Source: Jaapia argillacea MUCL 33604 (Eukaryota > Basidiomycota > Agaricomycetes > Jaapiales > Jaapiaceae). Taken from it: a DNA stretch of 64,000 nt. Position numbers and translations under genes: made by a program. Of the stretch, positions 22,499 through 35,569 are shown in pieces (the stretch's first letter is position 1; every line of letters begins with the position of its first letter). The stretch covers positions 230,719 through 294,718 of the forward strand of contig KL197747.1 in NCBI GenBank assembly GCA_000697665.1, written 5' to 3'. The notes under the pieces are model-generated. The model was not told where the DNA came from and searched no databases. It was given only the letters and a program-made list of their open reading frames with translations.

Positions 22499-23797
22499 AT
22501 GTCCATTCACCCTGACTCTTCCTCAGTCCTTGAACACACCACCTCCGACACAGATTCCCAAGATGCCATCGAGATCATCCCATTAAAGGGCGGGGGAGGT
22601 CGCACCGGAGGAGGGGGTCGCCGATCGGGGGGAGGCCGTCGAACAGGAGGTTGGGGAGGTCGTTGGACTGGCGGCAAGAGTCGAAGCTCTCCTCCCTCGC
22701 CAAGGTTAAAACTTGGATCGCGCACCGGAGTCCCAAAGGGCAAGTACATCTCAGCTTATTCACCTGGAGGAGGCAAACGTTTTACACTCGGAGCTACTTC
22801 CCCTTTTAGTGGGAGGTTGGCTGGTGGTGGGACTCGGGTACGTTCACCTCTCATCCCGACTTGAATTGTTGGACTGGAGCGCGCATGATGCTGACTTTTC
22901 CTTTCGTTCTGCAGGGTCAGGTATTTGGGAACTCGAGGTATGGAAGTGGATATCCATATGGCGGGTCTGGGACTTATATCAATCACCGACCATTTCCATA
23001 CGTCTTCTTCCCCATCCCAATTTACCCTCACTACTACGGTTCCGACACAGTGCGCCTGTCTCTCCCCTTCCTCGTTGGATAGATACTGAACCATCACATA
23101 ACAGTACGCAAACCTAACTGAAACCCAACGTCCAGGAGGTAACATAACCACCGCAATCCTCCTCTCCTCCTCCCCAAACACAACCGAAATCTACCGCATA
23201 ATAGGCGACCAACTCTCCCTCACATCAGTCCTAACCTCCCTAACAACAGAATGCCATATCCAAAACACCTCTATAACGCCTTTCAATGCGTCGGATGGGA
23301 CGCATCCTTGGCCTCTTCCCGAACAGATGATCCAATGGTATCGTGCATCATCCTTCGGCTTATCGTTAGATTCGTACAACAAGTCCGCCTCACTCCCATC
23401 TAACATGCCTCCCTCGAACGACTCCTTACCTCCCCCGCTCACCTCCGACACACCGCTACCATCCGGGCTCAACCAAACATACCCAACATGTTTAAACACT
23501 ACCATAGGAGCTTCCATCCCTCTCATCGACCCACCACCAAGTATAAGTACGATCGTGGTATGGGTTTTTACTGGGGCGATTGCCCTCATTTATCTAGTCA
23601 TCTTCGGGTTTGTGGTACTTGTTTCTTTGGTTGATCTGGGGAGGTTGGTGGGGGAGGTGTTTAGGAGGAGAGATTATGAGACATTGGGGGAGGAGAGGGG
23701 GTTTTGCGAACGGGTTTTACCTTCTGTTTTTTGGTTGGGGTTTGGTGTTGGGTGTATTGTCTTAATTGTTTACAGACCGGAGTACCTTGTCGGATAG
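22499..23797 (+). CDS. Gly-rich membrane glycoprotein, copy 1
   Basis: Predicted 388-residue protein from exons 22499-22837, 22915-23049 and 23105-23797. Residues about 30-75 are a Gly/Arg-rich tract. A conserved core follows: SAYSPGGGKRFTLGATSPFS, FGNSRYGSGYPYGGSGTY and a Pro/Tyr-rich PIPIYPHYYGSDT. The third exon encodes a Ser/Thr/Asn-rich domain with about nine N-x-S/T sequons, then a strongly hydrophobic segment at about 305-330 (VVWVFTGAIALIYLVIFGF). A second hydrophobic segment is near the C-terminus (VFWLGFGVGCIVLIV). No classical signal peptide. I recall similar sequences only as hypothetical proteins of basidiomycetes. The sequons imply that the domain before the membrane segment is lumenal or extracellular. 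Tandem paralogue of the next gene, with identical intron positions. Confidence 0.8.
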
Positions 23798-24047
23798 GAA
23801 AGAGATTGATTTGCTCGGATCTGCGAGCTTGGATGGTTAACTGCACGTCGCATATGAATCGCCACGTCACGTGCAACTTTCACGCTTTTCCGTCTCGTCG
23901 GACAGTTGCTGCATCGAACCACACTGAGTTCGTTGCCTGAGCGCGAATTTATCTACGCAAGTATCAGAGGAGTTTGGTTCTGTGCTCTCGGGATCAAATC
24001 GCCAGCAAGATTAGTATGCATTATGCCCTCTTCCGGTTGACTGCAAT

Positions 24048-24320
24048 ATTCCATACTTACCCAAACCATACCACCTTTGACAGGATGGTCACTGCCTTCG
24101 CTTCAGGTTCAATTTTACGGCCGCATTTCACAATTTGTTCCTGAGGCCCTGATTCCGTGCTATTCAGCTCGTGAGTGAAGTTACAGTATCGTGCCTCGTT
24201 TCGTTTGACCAAACCTTGACGTATCCCCAAACCATATCACCTTTGACAGGATGCTCACCGCCTTCGCTTCATGTTCCATTTTATGGGCGCTGGCTGTCGA
24301 CATTTTGCTCCTGACTTGAT
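24048..24320. repeat. Tandem repeat upstream of copy 2
   Basis: About 100 bp is repeated with a spacing of about 175 bp. Both units hold CCCAAACCATA(C/T)CACC, TTTGACAGGATG and CCTTCGCTTCA. It lies directly upstream of the second membrane glycoprotein gene, so it may duplicate promoter elements. Confidence 0.7.
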
Positions 24321-24394
24321 AAACCGAACCTTCGTTCAAGTGTTGTCCAACTTGGCACACTTGGACGATAATCCAGTTGCTAAGCAAGCCTTCG

Positions 24395-25611
24395 ATGTAC
24401 ACCCATCGGCACGCGGATTCCTCTGACCTTGGCGACACTTCACACCCAGGCTTCCCAGGAGCTATGTCAATCTTTCCTAGAAAAGGTGGTGGCGGTCGCG
24501 GAAGTAGTCATTCGTCGGGTAGCAAGGGTGGGGGTTCGTCCTCCCATGTCCAGTTAGGGAGCCACACTGGAATGCCAAGTGGCAAGACCGTTTCCGCTTA
24601 TTCGGCAGGCGGGGGCAAAAGCTTCACGCTTGGTAGTTCTTCTCCGTTCAGTGGAAGATTGGCGGGGGGTGGAACGAGGGTACGTATGTTGCGACTTTTC
24701 CCTATTCGCACCACTGACTGGGGATGTTTTGTCTTTTTGTTATGCAGTCTCAAGTCTTTGGGAACTCACGATATGGAAGTGGCTATCCTTATGGCAGTTA
24801 TGGGACCTACATCGACGACCGACCACTGCCATACGTTTTCTACCCCGTCCCGATTTACCCTAACTACTACGGCTCAGACACGGTACATATCCTTATCCAT
24901 TCTAATCCCTTTCTTCGTTCTGATGTATCTTGATATCACCAGTATACAAACTTTAATGAAACCCAGCGTCCAGGCGGCAATATCACCATTGCAGTCCTCC
25001 GCGCTCCTTCGTTACCAAACACAACCGAGATCTACCGAATCGTAGGGGACCAACTCTCCACCTCGGCGGTCCTCGATGCCTTAGTAACCGATTGCAACGT
25101 TCAAAACACGACACTCTCACCTTTCAACGCGTCCGATGGAACGGATTCGTGGCCACTTCCCGAACAAATCGTTCAGTGGTATCGAGCCTCCTCTTTTGGC
25201 TTGTCCTTGGACTCGTATAACAACACCGCCGCTCTACCATCCAACATGCCTCCATCGAACGATTCGTTATCTCCACCACTGAGCGACGATACCCCCTTGC
25301 CCACCGATCTGAACACCACGTACCTCTCATGTCTAAACAAGACTATTGGAGCTTCAGTGCCACTAGTGGATCCACCTTACAAACCCAGCGCAGCCATGAT
25401 CGTCTTGTTCGTTTTCGCTGGCATTGTGATCCTTTGGTGTGCTGTTGCCGCCATTTATAATTTTGCCCTCGCCTGCGTTCCGCTGCTGGAGTTGATGGGT
25501 GATTTGTGGAGTGCGATAGATCATTGGTTGTGGAAGATAAGGGATAAGCATAGGAGGAGGCAATATTCGACTGTTGAGGAAACTGATTGGGAGGTGGGTG
25601 CCGGGTCGTAG
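24395..25611 (+). CDS. Gly-rich membrane glycoprotein, copy 2
   Basis: Predicted 362-residue protein from exons 24395-24679, 24748-24882 and 24943-25611. The middle exon is 135 bp, identical in length to copy 1. It shares SAYSAGGGKSFTLGSSSPFS, FGNSRYGSGYPYGSYGTY, PVPIYPNYYGSDT and QRPGGNITIAVLRAPS, plus about nine N-x-S/T sequons. One membrane segment lies at about 290-315 (AAMIVLFVFAGIVILWCAV). The tail after it is cytosolic-looking and basic, then acidic (DKHRRRQYSTVEETDWE), with a Tyr-containing stretch. It lacks the second C-terminal hydrophobic segment of copy 1, so the two tails have diverged. The ATG at 24395 is the first in frame. Function unknown; a surface protein is likely. Confidence 0.78.
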
Positions 25612-26123
25612 CCAGCAGTAGTGAAGGAAGAGAGCTTCGTGCCGGGGGGAAACGATATATCGAAGCTCCATCGGTGCTCCTATTTTCAAGAACAATTCAT
25701 TTACGAGACTACTTTTGAGGCACTGCCAATTGAATGTACTACAATATACACGGTTTTGCGGAGGTATGGGGACCATGTGACCTGTGACGCCGTGATGGTC
25801 ACGGTAGATGGTATACAAGACCCCGGACAAAGAAGAAATTGAAAACTCAGACGAAGAGCACAAACCTATATTTGCTCTGCTCAATCTTCTGGCTACCTCG
25901 AGTTGCACTGGAAAATCTCCGTTTCAGTTGCTCTCAAGATGTTCCCAAGTTGAGAACAAGAAGATGCCGTCCAATCGTCGTTAGGGCCCAGAAGTTTAAA
26001 TAGCTCCTCATCGGAATGACCGGGCGTCAATCTGGCTGGTTTCTCCTCTCCTTGTGCTCCCAACGTTCATCTGCATTACTTAATCCCTACCCTTGGAATC
26101 ATACCTACAAGAACAGTTCATCG
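25612..26123. other. Intergenic; left edge of a large duplication
   Basis: No gene supported. From about 25935 the sequence matches the region from about 32255 onward (shared CCCAAGTTGAGAACAAGA and GGGCGTCAATCTG), marking the left border of the K4-K5-HEM13 duplication. Confidence 0.6.
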
Positions 26124-29100
26124 ATGGCGGTAAACGGGTTCGCAATCAACATTGATAGCTGGCGCCCTCCTGCTCCTGACAACTTGAACACATCACACAC
26201 GAAACCTGGTGGACATGGATATACCAGTAAGGTACGGTTTCAACCAACTATTTCTTCGCGTAGGGACTTATGGTGTTTCTGAAGGAAGTTGCGAGAGCTC
26301 GGCTTGAGCGTTTAAGGGTGGTAATGGGGCGGGAACAACTGGATTACTAGTACATCCGTGAACTATTCAGCGGGGTGAACATTTTGCTAAGCACGTTCAT
26401 CCCAGCGTCATCCCGTCCCAGAATGCTCACGGAGTTGTGGATCCGAAAGACAGTAGGTTAGAGTATCTATCAGGGTGAGTACGCCCACGACTTCCAGCCA
26501 ATTCAAAGGTTCATTAGAGTACCAGATACGGGGGAGCTCTCAGTTTAGCAATCGTTTCGAAGATTGCCGCATATCTGTTCGTGGACCGTAAAGAACTCCT
26601 CGTTGCACAAGAGAAGGTGCAGCGGGGGGATTGGTTCATAATTCCTATTGACGCGGACAGATCGCCTGACTTTTGGGTGTCATGGCTGGCAGTAAGCATG
26701 GTCGTTCATGTCTTGTCCATCCTTGAAATTCATCAGCACTCAGACTCGCGTCGAGGAGGCCACTGTTGGGATCGACCCGCGTCTCATCTGGGACGATACA
26801 GCAGTCATGCTTAGGTCACTATTGGCTATCAAACAGTCCCATCTCAAAACTCCTACACAAAACCTCATTGATAACATTCGGGCGCAGAAATCTGGCAGAT
26901 CGAGCGCATCCCTTTCGGATCTCCCTACAAGTCTTGGTGAGTGGGCCAATGTCGTTGTTTTACTTAGCTCCTTCCAACCGAGCGTTGGTACAATTAGAAC
27001 CGTCTCGAAGGCTAGGCCAAGTACAAGATTGGATAAAGAAACAGCCCCCGTCCATTGTCGTCAACGCTGCTGGACGAATATCCAAAGAAAGGTCATCCGG
27101 AACTATTTTCGTTTCCCCAGAGGACATCTGTAAGCTCCAGGTCCATATCCTCCGTTTTCGTCACGTCTCAAACCATTCCGTCCATTGCCCAGCATTTCTC
27201 ATGCATCTGGAAGGCGCTCGTCACTTCCACGCTTACTTGTACATCGGGCTTTCCAACTGCTTGCTGTTCATGGGTGAAATGCATGAAAAAGTTGATGACA
27301 ATCTCAGAAAGCACCTGGAAACGATGGAAGTCGAAATCAGACCGTACAATGACTTTTACATGTTTCTGAGGAGCCGGGAGTGGGGAGCGGGAAAGGTGAG
27401 TCTATCGCCCGTATTCAACTTCCTTGCACCACTTGCTTATCTCGAGAGCCATTTGCTAGATCCTCATATCCCCTCGCACAACGCATATCGTTGTTTTGCT
27501 CCTCACGAATGGGGATACACAATGGTACTCCCTCGCGCCGTCCTTCGTTGACCATATTAGGTCTGTGGAGCACAGTGTTGAGGAGAGCGTCCTGGTCTGG
27601 TTGAAATATCATGATTCGTTGTTCAAGGAAAACCCTCTCGACGCACATTTGGTCGGGGAAATCATTACTCAGGACGCTACTTCGCTCCTCTTCCGCAATG
27701 CAGAGCAATCATCTGTGAGTACTGGACTGGTTGAAACGGACGATAACGATCCATCGACTTGGACTTCCGTTCGCCCCATGCTCTTGACTTGGCTACAATA
27801 CATCGTCGCATCTCATGATGCATGCCACCAAGTTTGCCGGCTTACGGGGCAACTTGCGGATGACTTTGTGGAGGCCTTGCTGAAGGTTGGTCATGTTCTA
27901 TCTAGATCGGGAAAACATCTCAGTTGATTTGTTGTTGAAAAGGTTATTGTATGGATCAATACTACCTCACATTTCCATTGGCAGTTCCGTTCGTTCAGTC
28001 CTCAAGATGTGCGCACCCTGCGCAGACGGACTCGCCGACTCCTGATGGACTCGGTCAAGATTTCTGAACGCATGCCCTTGTCCTTATTCGTGGACAAAGA
28101 CACCGTTGACCACGACGAGCCCCCTGAGCCTGTTGGTGGTGGAATATTCGCCGAGATGTTCAAAGGAACTTATGAGGGAAAGCCAGTTGTGATGAAGAGG
28201 TTTCGTTGCTTCCTCTCCCCAGAGAATGATCGAGAGACTCAAGCATCACGTCGAGTATGGCCACTGGCATGGCATTTACGCTTGACGTATCGCTGACCTT
28301 CACCTGTAGATGTTTTTCCGAGAAACCCTGGTTTGGCGCCAGGTAGGTTTTGTTCACACCAATTATAACCTTCTATAATGCTCAGACCGCGCAGCTTGAT
28401 CATCGGTTCATACTTCCCATGTGGGGTATCTGGTCTGAACGACCAGAGACTGTCCCGTACATGATCCTACCTTGGATGAAGCGTGGCAATGCAAGGGACT
28501 ATACACGAGCTCCGATATCGAGGCAAGAAGTTGACAGGCTGGTGAGCGGCCGCCGTTCACGTTGCAGTTGTCTCTAATCTATTCTTGAAGCTCTTGGAGA
28601 TCACAGAGGGGTTGATTTATCTGCACGGTGAAGGCATTATCCATGGCGATCTCTGTGGAGTTAGTGCTCCATTCAGAACGTCGTCAGTTGACTGATATCC
28701 GTATTGAAGACGAACATCCTCATCGACGACGAATACCACGTCCAACTGTGTGGTTTTGAACTGGTATCCTTATTCGCGGATCCAACATCGAAACCGTATC
28801 TCCACGACAGTCGTAAGGCAGGGGCGTGGATGGCTCCCGAGTTGATCAGGTCCATTCCCGCCGTTTGCTCACTTTTAGGGACGGACGCAGCAGGCCCTTC
28901 AAAGTCAACTGATATATATGCTTTCGGGGTTGTGGCTTGGGAGGTGAGGTTCTCCGACTTTCCGTGTCGTCAATCCAGCCTCTTACCACCAGCACAGCTA
29001 TACAGTGGAAAAGTCCCTTTCGCTGGCCTGACGGAGCATGACATATGCACCGGAGTATTATCCGGTGAGCTGGTCCTGGAGGATCCGGGAGTAGGAGATT

Positions 29101-30819
29101 TTGGCAGGAGCATGGGCCATGGCTTGTGGGCTCTTGCTCAGCTATGCCTGGACTGCACTTCTTCTAGCAGACCCACTGCAGCTAAGCTGAGCGAACGGCT
29201 GACGGCGCTTTTTTGCTACGAGTCGTGGCCCTCCAAGTCTCGCTATCTTTATCAAGAGAATCTTGACGACCTATCTTCATCGGAACGGGATGAGATACAT
29301 AGGAACTCTACGTCCCTCTATCAGAATGCTATGTCGAGTGGGGCCTCACTACAATACGGCCAAGTTGTCCCGGTGGACGGGTCTGGTTACGACCAGAGGC
29401 CTCGTCTCTCCACCGCCGAGATTCATGCTTTGATTGTCGTGTGGCTGGCATCCATCCTAGGTTCAAAGGAGTCCCAGGAACAGATATGCCAGTTGAGAGG
29501 CGATGCTGCAAAAGCCTATATGGATGCGTTACAAAAGGTTCTCGCTCCTGATCCCACACTCCATGGATCAATACTGATATTCACATAGTTCCTCGACTGG
29601 ATGCGGGATCCGAGGCGAATCGTCGCGATTCTACCTGCAGCTTCCGATCGAGAACTTCGCGATATACGTCGACGCAGCATTCGATTGTTGATCAGTCTCT
29701 CGAAGTCTTCCACTGAACTACCACCATCACTCTTCATCCCGCGAGTGGATCTTCTCCCTAGCAGCCATCCTGCTGTGGGTGGTGGATTCGCTGACATCTT
29801 CACGGGTGTTTACCTTGGAAGGGTTACTGGTTTCAAACGCATGCGGGTCTTCATCGATAATCAGCGTATGAAGCATGTAGCACAAAAGGTGGAACGCTTT
29901 CTTTCAAATAGTCATATCCGTTTATCACCTCACTCACACTACGCACTGCGCCAGATGCTGCTCCAGGAGGTCCTCGTATGGCGACAGATCGACCACCCCT
30001 CTATCTTACCATTCGACGGTGTCTGGCGAGAAAGTGATGACTCGATTCCCTACTTGCTCACACCTTGGATGGCGCATGGGAACGCTCACAGCTTCGCTCA
30101 GGCTGAACATCCAGGCCAGGTCATTGACCGACTGGTAAGTGGTGCTATCACCTACCTTTCTTACGCTTATTTCTATAATGAACCTCGAACAATAGTTGAT
30201 TGAAGTTGTCGAGGGTCTGGCCTATCTCCACCGGGAAGAAATTAGTCATGGCGACCTCACCGGGGTCAGTATCAAGATCGTCTCCCCGTCGACATGTCGA
30301 CTTACCATTTTTGTTCTAGCAAAATGTTCTGATTGAGGAGAGCGACGGGGAATACCACGCCCGACTATGCGACTTTGGCCTAGCAATTCTCTTCAAGTTG
30401 CCGTCTTCTCTACTCTACTGTCCTTCCAGCAGCGGAGGTGACCAATTCGGAAATATTCGATGGATGGCGCCAGAAACTCACTATCCCCAACTTGCCAAAC
30501 CAAGTTTTGAAACTGACATATATCAATTCGCATGTGTCGCACTTGAGGTTCGTTCCCTCCGACCATGAACTCCACTAGAAATAGGAGGATCTAATCCACA
30601 GTCTGGTAGTTGTACACCGGGCAGGTTCCGTTCCCAGAGCTACGCGATATCCAGGTTCCTAGCGTCGTGGTATCCGGAGCTCGACCACGGTACCCTGGTG
30701 CAGGACAGTACGGACGCACACTCCCGCAGACCCTTTGGGGCGTGATGGAGCAGTGCTGGGAGCAGACACCTTCGGATCGCCCCACAGCCCTTGACGTGCT
30801 CAAAATGCTCCAGATTTAA
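26124..30819 (+). CDS. K4-K5: fused tandem kinase (pseudokinase + kinase)
   Basis: One continuous exon chain encodes two kinase modules. Module 1 (K4) exons include 26124-26231, 26371-26474, 26526-26691, 26744-26936, 26998-27129, 27193-27395, 27460-27885, 27943-28254, 28310-28342, 28386-28541, 28591-28659 and 28710-28943. All phases agree. It has KPVVMKRFRCF and IIHGDLCG, but its DFG is GFE (LCGFELVSLF), so it is probably a weak or dead kinase. Exon 28998-29537 runs without a stop from the K4 C-lobe (SSRPTAAKLSERLTAL) into the N-terminal helical domain of module 2 (LYQENLDDLSSSERDE, LRGDAAKAYMDALQK). Module 2 (K5) keeps GFADIFTGVYLG, FKRMRVF, SHGDLTG, LCDFGLAILF and RWMAPET and looks active. 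The equivalents K6 and K7 are separate genes, so the fusion followed loss of the K4 stop and the intergenic DNA at about 29215. Confidence 0.8.
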
Positions 30820-31107
30820 GTGTTCATTCGATGTTTCTGAGGCCTGAGCTTCACAATAACATCTTGCACCTGTCTTTCTTGCTCGCCCACCGTCTGTACC
30901 CTTTACCCTATACCATTTACCTTCTTGGAAGTCTCCCGATGTTGTTGTACCGTCGCTACCCTTATGGATTTGATTACTCGAAACTCACACGATATCTCGA
31001 CGGTGTTGGCCAGAGTGAGGGATGTATTCATAGTCAAATAGAAATACAACAATAAATTGAATTCTTCTTCCGATCCGCGATCTGAACGAACGAGGACTCA
31101 TCCACTT

Positions 31108-32125
<1,018 letters not shown>

Positions 32126-32444
32126 CGGACCCAAATTGACTTGGACGTTGTAATTCTGTCGACCGACAGCCGTATTCCCAGATTTGTTTCGGCATCTCTC
32201 AGAATCATACACAGAATTTAAACGCGAGCAATGTTCCGTGCATGGATGTGTCCTTTGTCCCCAAGTTGAGAACAAGATGAGTGGTCATCCCAGCCAATCG
32301 TCTTCAGTCCGCAGTAAGTCAGCTCCTTGTTGATATCACTGGGCGTCAATCTGATGGATTCCTCCTTCGATTGCGAGTTTCCTCGCGCTCCCAACGCTCA
32401 TTCGTATAGGCCTCCACCCTTGAGCCCACAAGAAAAGTTTATCA

Positions 32445-35400
32445 ATGGCAGCGAACGACTTCACGATCCATGTTAGCCCTCCTCCCCCCGACAACCTGAA
32501 CGAATCTCGCGTGATACCCGTTGGACAAGGAGATGTCACTGAGGTACGATTTAAAACAGCTATTTCTTCTTATATGGACTCACGGTGTTTCTGAAGGAAG
32601 TTGCAAGAGCTCGGCTTGCACGTTTAAGAGAAGTAATGACGAAGGAACAACTGGATTACTAGTACATTCGTGAACTATTCTACGAGATCGACAACACTCT
32701 GCTGAGACTCCGCTTTCAACCCAGTATCATCCCGTCCCAAAATGCTCACGGAGTTGCGGATCTGAACGATAGCAGGTTAGAGTATATATCAGGGTGAGTA
32801 CGCCCACGACTTCCAGCCAATTCAAAGGCTCATTAGAGTACCAGATACGCGGGATCTCTCAGTTTAGCAGTCGTTTCGAAGATTGCTGCGTATCTGTTCG
32901 TCGACCGTAAAGAACTCCTCGTTGCTCAAGAGAAGGTGCAGCGGGGGCATTGGTTCGTGATTCCTGTTGACGTGGACAAGTCGCCTGACTTTTGGGTGTC
33001 GTGGCTTGCAGTAAGTATAGTCGTTCACGTCTTTTCCATCCTCGTAACTCATCGGCACTCAGACTCGCACCGAGAAGGCCACTGTTGGGATCGACCCTCG
33101 TCTTATCTGGGACGATACCGCAGTCATGCTTCGGTCACTACTGGCTATCAAACAGTCCCAGCTCAAGACTCCTACACAAAACCTCATTGATAAAATTTGG
33201 GCGGAGAAATCAGGCAGATCGAGCGGAGCATCGTTCCCGGATCTCCCCACAAGCCTCCGTAAGTGGACCAATATCGTCGTTGTACTTAGTTCTTCTAAAT
33301 GAGAGTTGGCACAATTAGATCCGTCTCGAAGGATAGGCCAAGTACAAGATTGGATAAAGAAACAACCACCGTCTACTATTGTCAACACTGATGGGCGAAT
33401 GTCCACGGAAAGGCCATCCGGAACTGTTCTTGTTTCCCCAGAGGACATATGTAAGCTCTAGGTCCATATTCGCCATCGCCTTACGTCTCAAGCCATTCCA
33501 TTTATCACCCAGCATTTCTCATGCATCTGGAAGGCGCCTGCCACTTCCAAGCTTACTTATACATTGGACTATCCCAATGCTTCCTATTCATGGGTGAAAG
33601 CGACGAAAGCGTCGATGAAAGAGTCAGCAAGTTCCTGGAAGCAATCAAAATCAAAATCAGACCGTACAAAGACTTTTACACGTTTTTGAGGAGGCGGGAG
33701 TGGGGAGCGGGAAAGGCAAGTGCATCGCCCGTCATCGTATTCAACTTCTTTGCTCCACTTGCTTACTCGGAGAACCACGTTCTAGATCCTCATATCCTCT
33801 CGCACAACACATGCCACTGTGTTATTCCTCACGAAGGGGGATACGCGATGTTACACTCTCGCTCCCTCGCTCATCGACCATATCAAGTCTGTGGAACACA
33901 GTGTCGAGGAGAGTGTCCTGCTCTGGTTGAAATATCATGATTCGTTGTTTAAGGAAAGCCCTCTCGACGCACACTCGGTCGGGGAAATCATTGCTCAGGA
34001 TGCTACGTCACTCCTGTTTCGTAATGAAGAGCAATCGCCTGCGAACACCACACTGGTCGAACTGGACGACAATGATCCATCGGCTTGGACTTCCGTTCGC
34101 ACCAAGCTTTTGACTTGGCTCCAGCACATCGTCGAATCTCATGACGCATGCCACCAAGTTTGCCGACTTACGGGGCAACTTGCGGATAACTTTGCGGAGG
34201 CTTTGCTGAAGGTTGGTCATGTTCTGGATCGTGAAAACGTCTCAGTTGAGAATTGATTTGTTTTTGAAAAGGTTGTTGTATGGATCAATACCACCTCTCA
34301 TTTCCATCGGAAATTCCCTTGGTTAACTCCTGAAGATGTGCGCACCCTCCGCAGACGCACACGCCGGCTCCTGATGAACTTAGTCAAGGCTTCTGAACGC
34401 TTGCCCCCATCCTTGTTCCTAGGAAAAAATACTGTTGTCGACGACGGACGCACTGATCCCGTGGGTGGTGGGGGGTTCGCTGATATATTCAAGGGAACTT
34501 ATGAGGGAAAGCCAGTTGCAATGAAGCGGTTCCGCCGCTTCCTCCCCCTAGCCATTGATCGAAAGACTCAAGCATCACGACGAGTATGGCCACTGTCATT
34601 AAATTTGCGCCTGCCAGATCACTGACCTTCACTTGTAGATGTTTTTACAAGAAGCCCTTGTCTGGCGTCAGGTAAGGTATACCCACACTGGCCACAACCT
34701 TCCACAATGCTCAGATCGACACAGCTTGACCATCGTTTTATACTCCCCATGTGGGGTATCTGGTCTGAACGACCAGAGACTGTCCCGTACATGATTCTGC
34801 CTTGGATGAAGCGTGGGAATGCAATGGACTATACCCAAGCTCGAATATCAAGGCAGGAAGTTGATAGGCTGGTGAGCGGTCACCATTCACGTTGCGGTGG
34901 TTTCTAATCTACTATTCAAGCTCTTGGAGATCACAGAGGGGTTGATTTATTTGCACGGTGAAGACATTATCCATGGTGATCTCTGTGGAGTTCGTGTTCC
35001 ATTTCAGAACGTCTTCAATTCACTGATATCCGTATTGAAGAGGAATATACTCATCGATGACGAATACCACGTCCAACTCTGTGACTTTGGACTAGTCTCT
35101 TTATTTGCGGATCCGACATCGAAACTCTATCTCCCCAACAGCCGTCGGGCAGGCGGAACGATGGCATGGATGGCGCCCGAGTTGTTCAGGTCCACTCCCA
35201 CTGTGGGCTCAAATTTACCGACGGACGTAGCGAGCCCGTCGAAACCAACTGATATCTATGCCTTCGGGGTTGTGGTTTGGGAGGTGAGGTCCTGCAATCA
35301 CTCGTGTCATCGATCGAACCGCTTACCGAGAGCAATAGCTATACAGCGGAAAGGTTCCTTTCGACGGCGTGATGGAGTATGACATACGCACCAGAGTATC

Positions 35401-35569
35401 CTCCGGCGAGCTGATCTTGGAGAATCCGGGAGTAGGGGATTTTGGCAGGAGAATGGGCTCTGGCTTGTGGGGCCTTGCTCAACTTTGCTTGGGTCGCACC
35501 CCGTCAAGCAGACCCAATGCAGCTGAGCTCAGCAAACAACTGAAGGCTCTTCAGGATCCTGTCGTCTAG
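32445..35569 (+). CDS. K6: TKL-like protein kinase, long N-terminus
   Basis: Same exon plan as K4. N-terminal region: PPPPDNLNESRVIPVGQGD; NAHGVADLNDSRLEYISG; GHWFVIPVDVDKSPDFWVSW; IDPRLIWDDTAVMLRSLL; AYLYIGLSQCFLFMGES; FYTFLRRREWGAGK; a helical CHQVCRLTGQLADNFAEALL. Then the kinase domain: GGGGFADIFKGTYEGK, VAMKRFRRF, ALVWRQ, LDHRFILPMWGIWSE, IIHGDLCG, LCDFGLVSLF, AWMAPELF, GKVPFDGVMEYD, and a C-terminus KALQDPVV. All catalytic residues are present. The intron after EWGAGK starts with GC rather than GT (AAAG, then gcaagt); K4 has GT there. At about 34672 the donor may be shifted 5 bp downstream (gtatac) to keep frame. It is probably a functional cytosolic Ser/Thr kinase. Confidence 0.8.

Noticed and set aside
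26330-26372. In-frame TAG after GREQLDY in K4, shared with K6 (KEQLDY), looking like a conserved stop or readthrough site
   Set aside because: The TACTAG is better read as part of an intron, branch-point-like. Using the acceptor ATTCAG at 26370 puts the next exon of K4 in perfect frame, matching K6 and K13.
26371-26474. Apparent 7-bp deletion and frameshift in K4 relative to K6
   Set aside because: It disappears once the K4 acceptor at 26370 is used. The difference is a shift of the intron edge, not a break.
29589-29960. Extra coding residues after FIDNQ in K5 as an insert in the kinase N-lobe
   Set aside because: Comparison with K3 and K7 shows an intron here (gtagca to gcgccag), giving the expected MLLQEVLVWRQ continuation.
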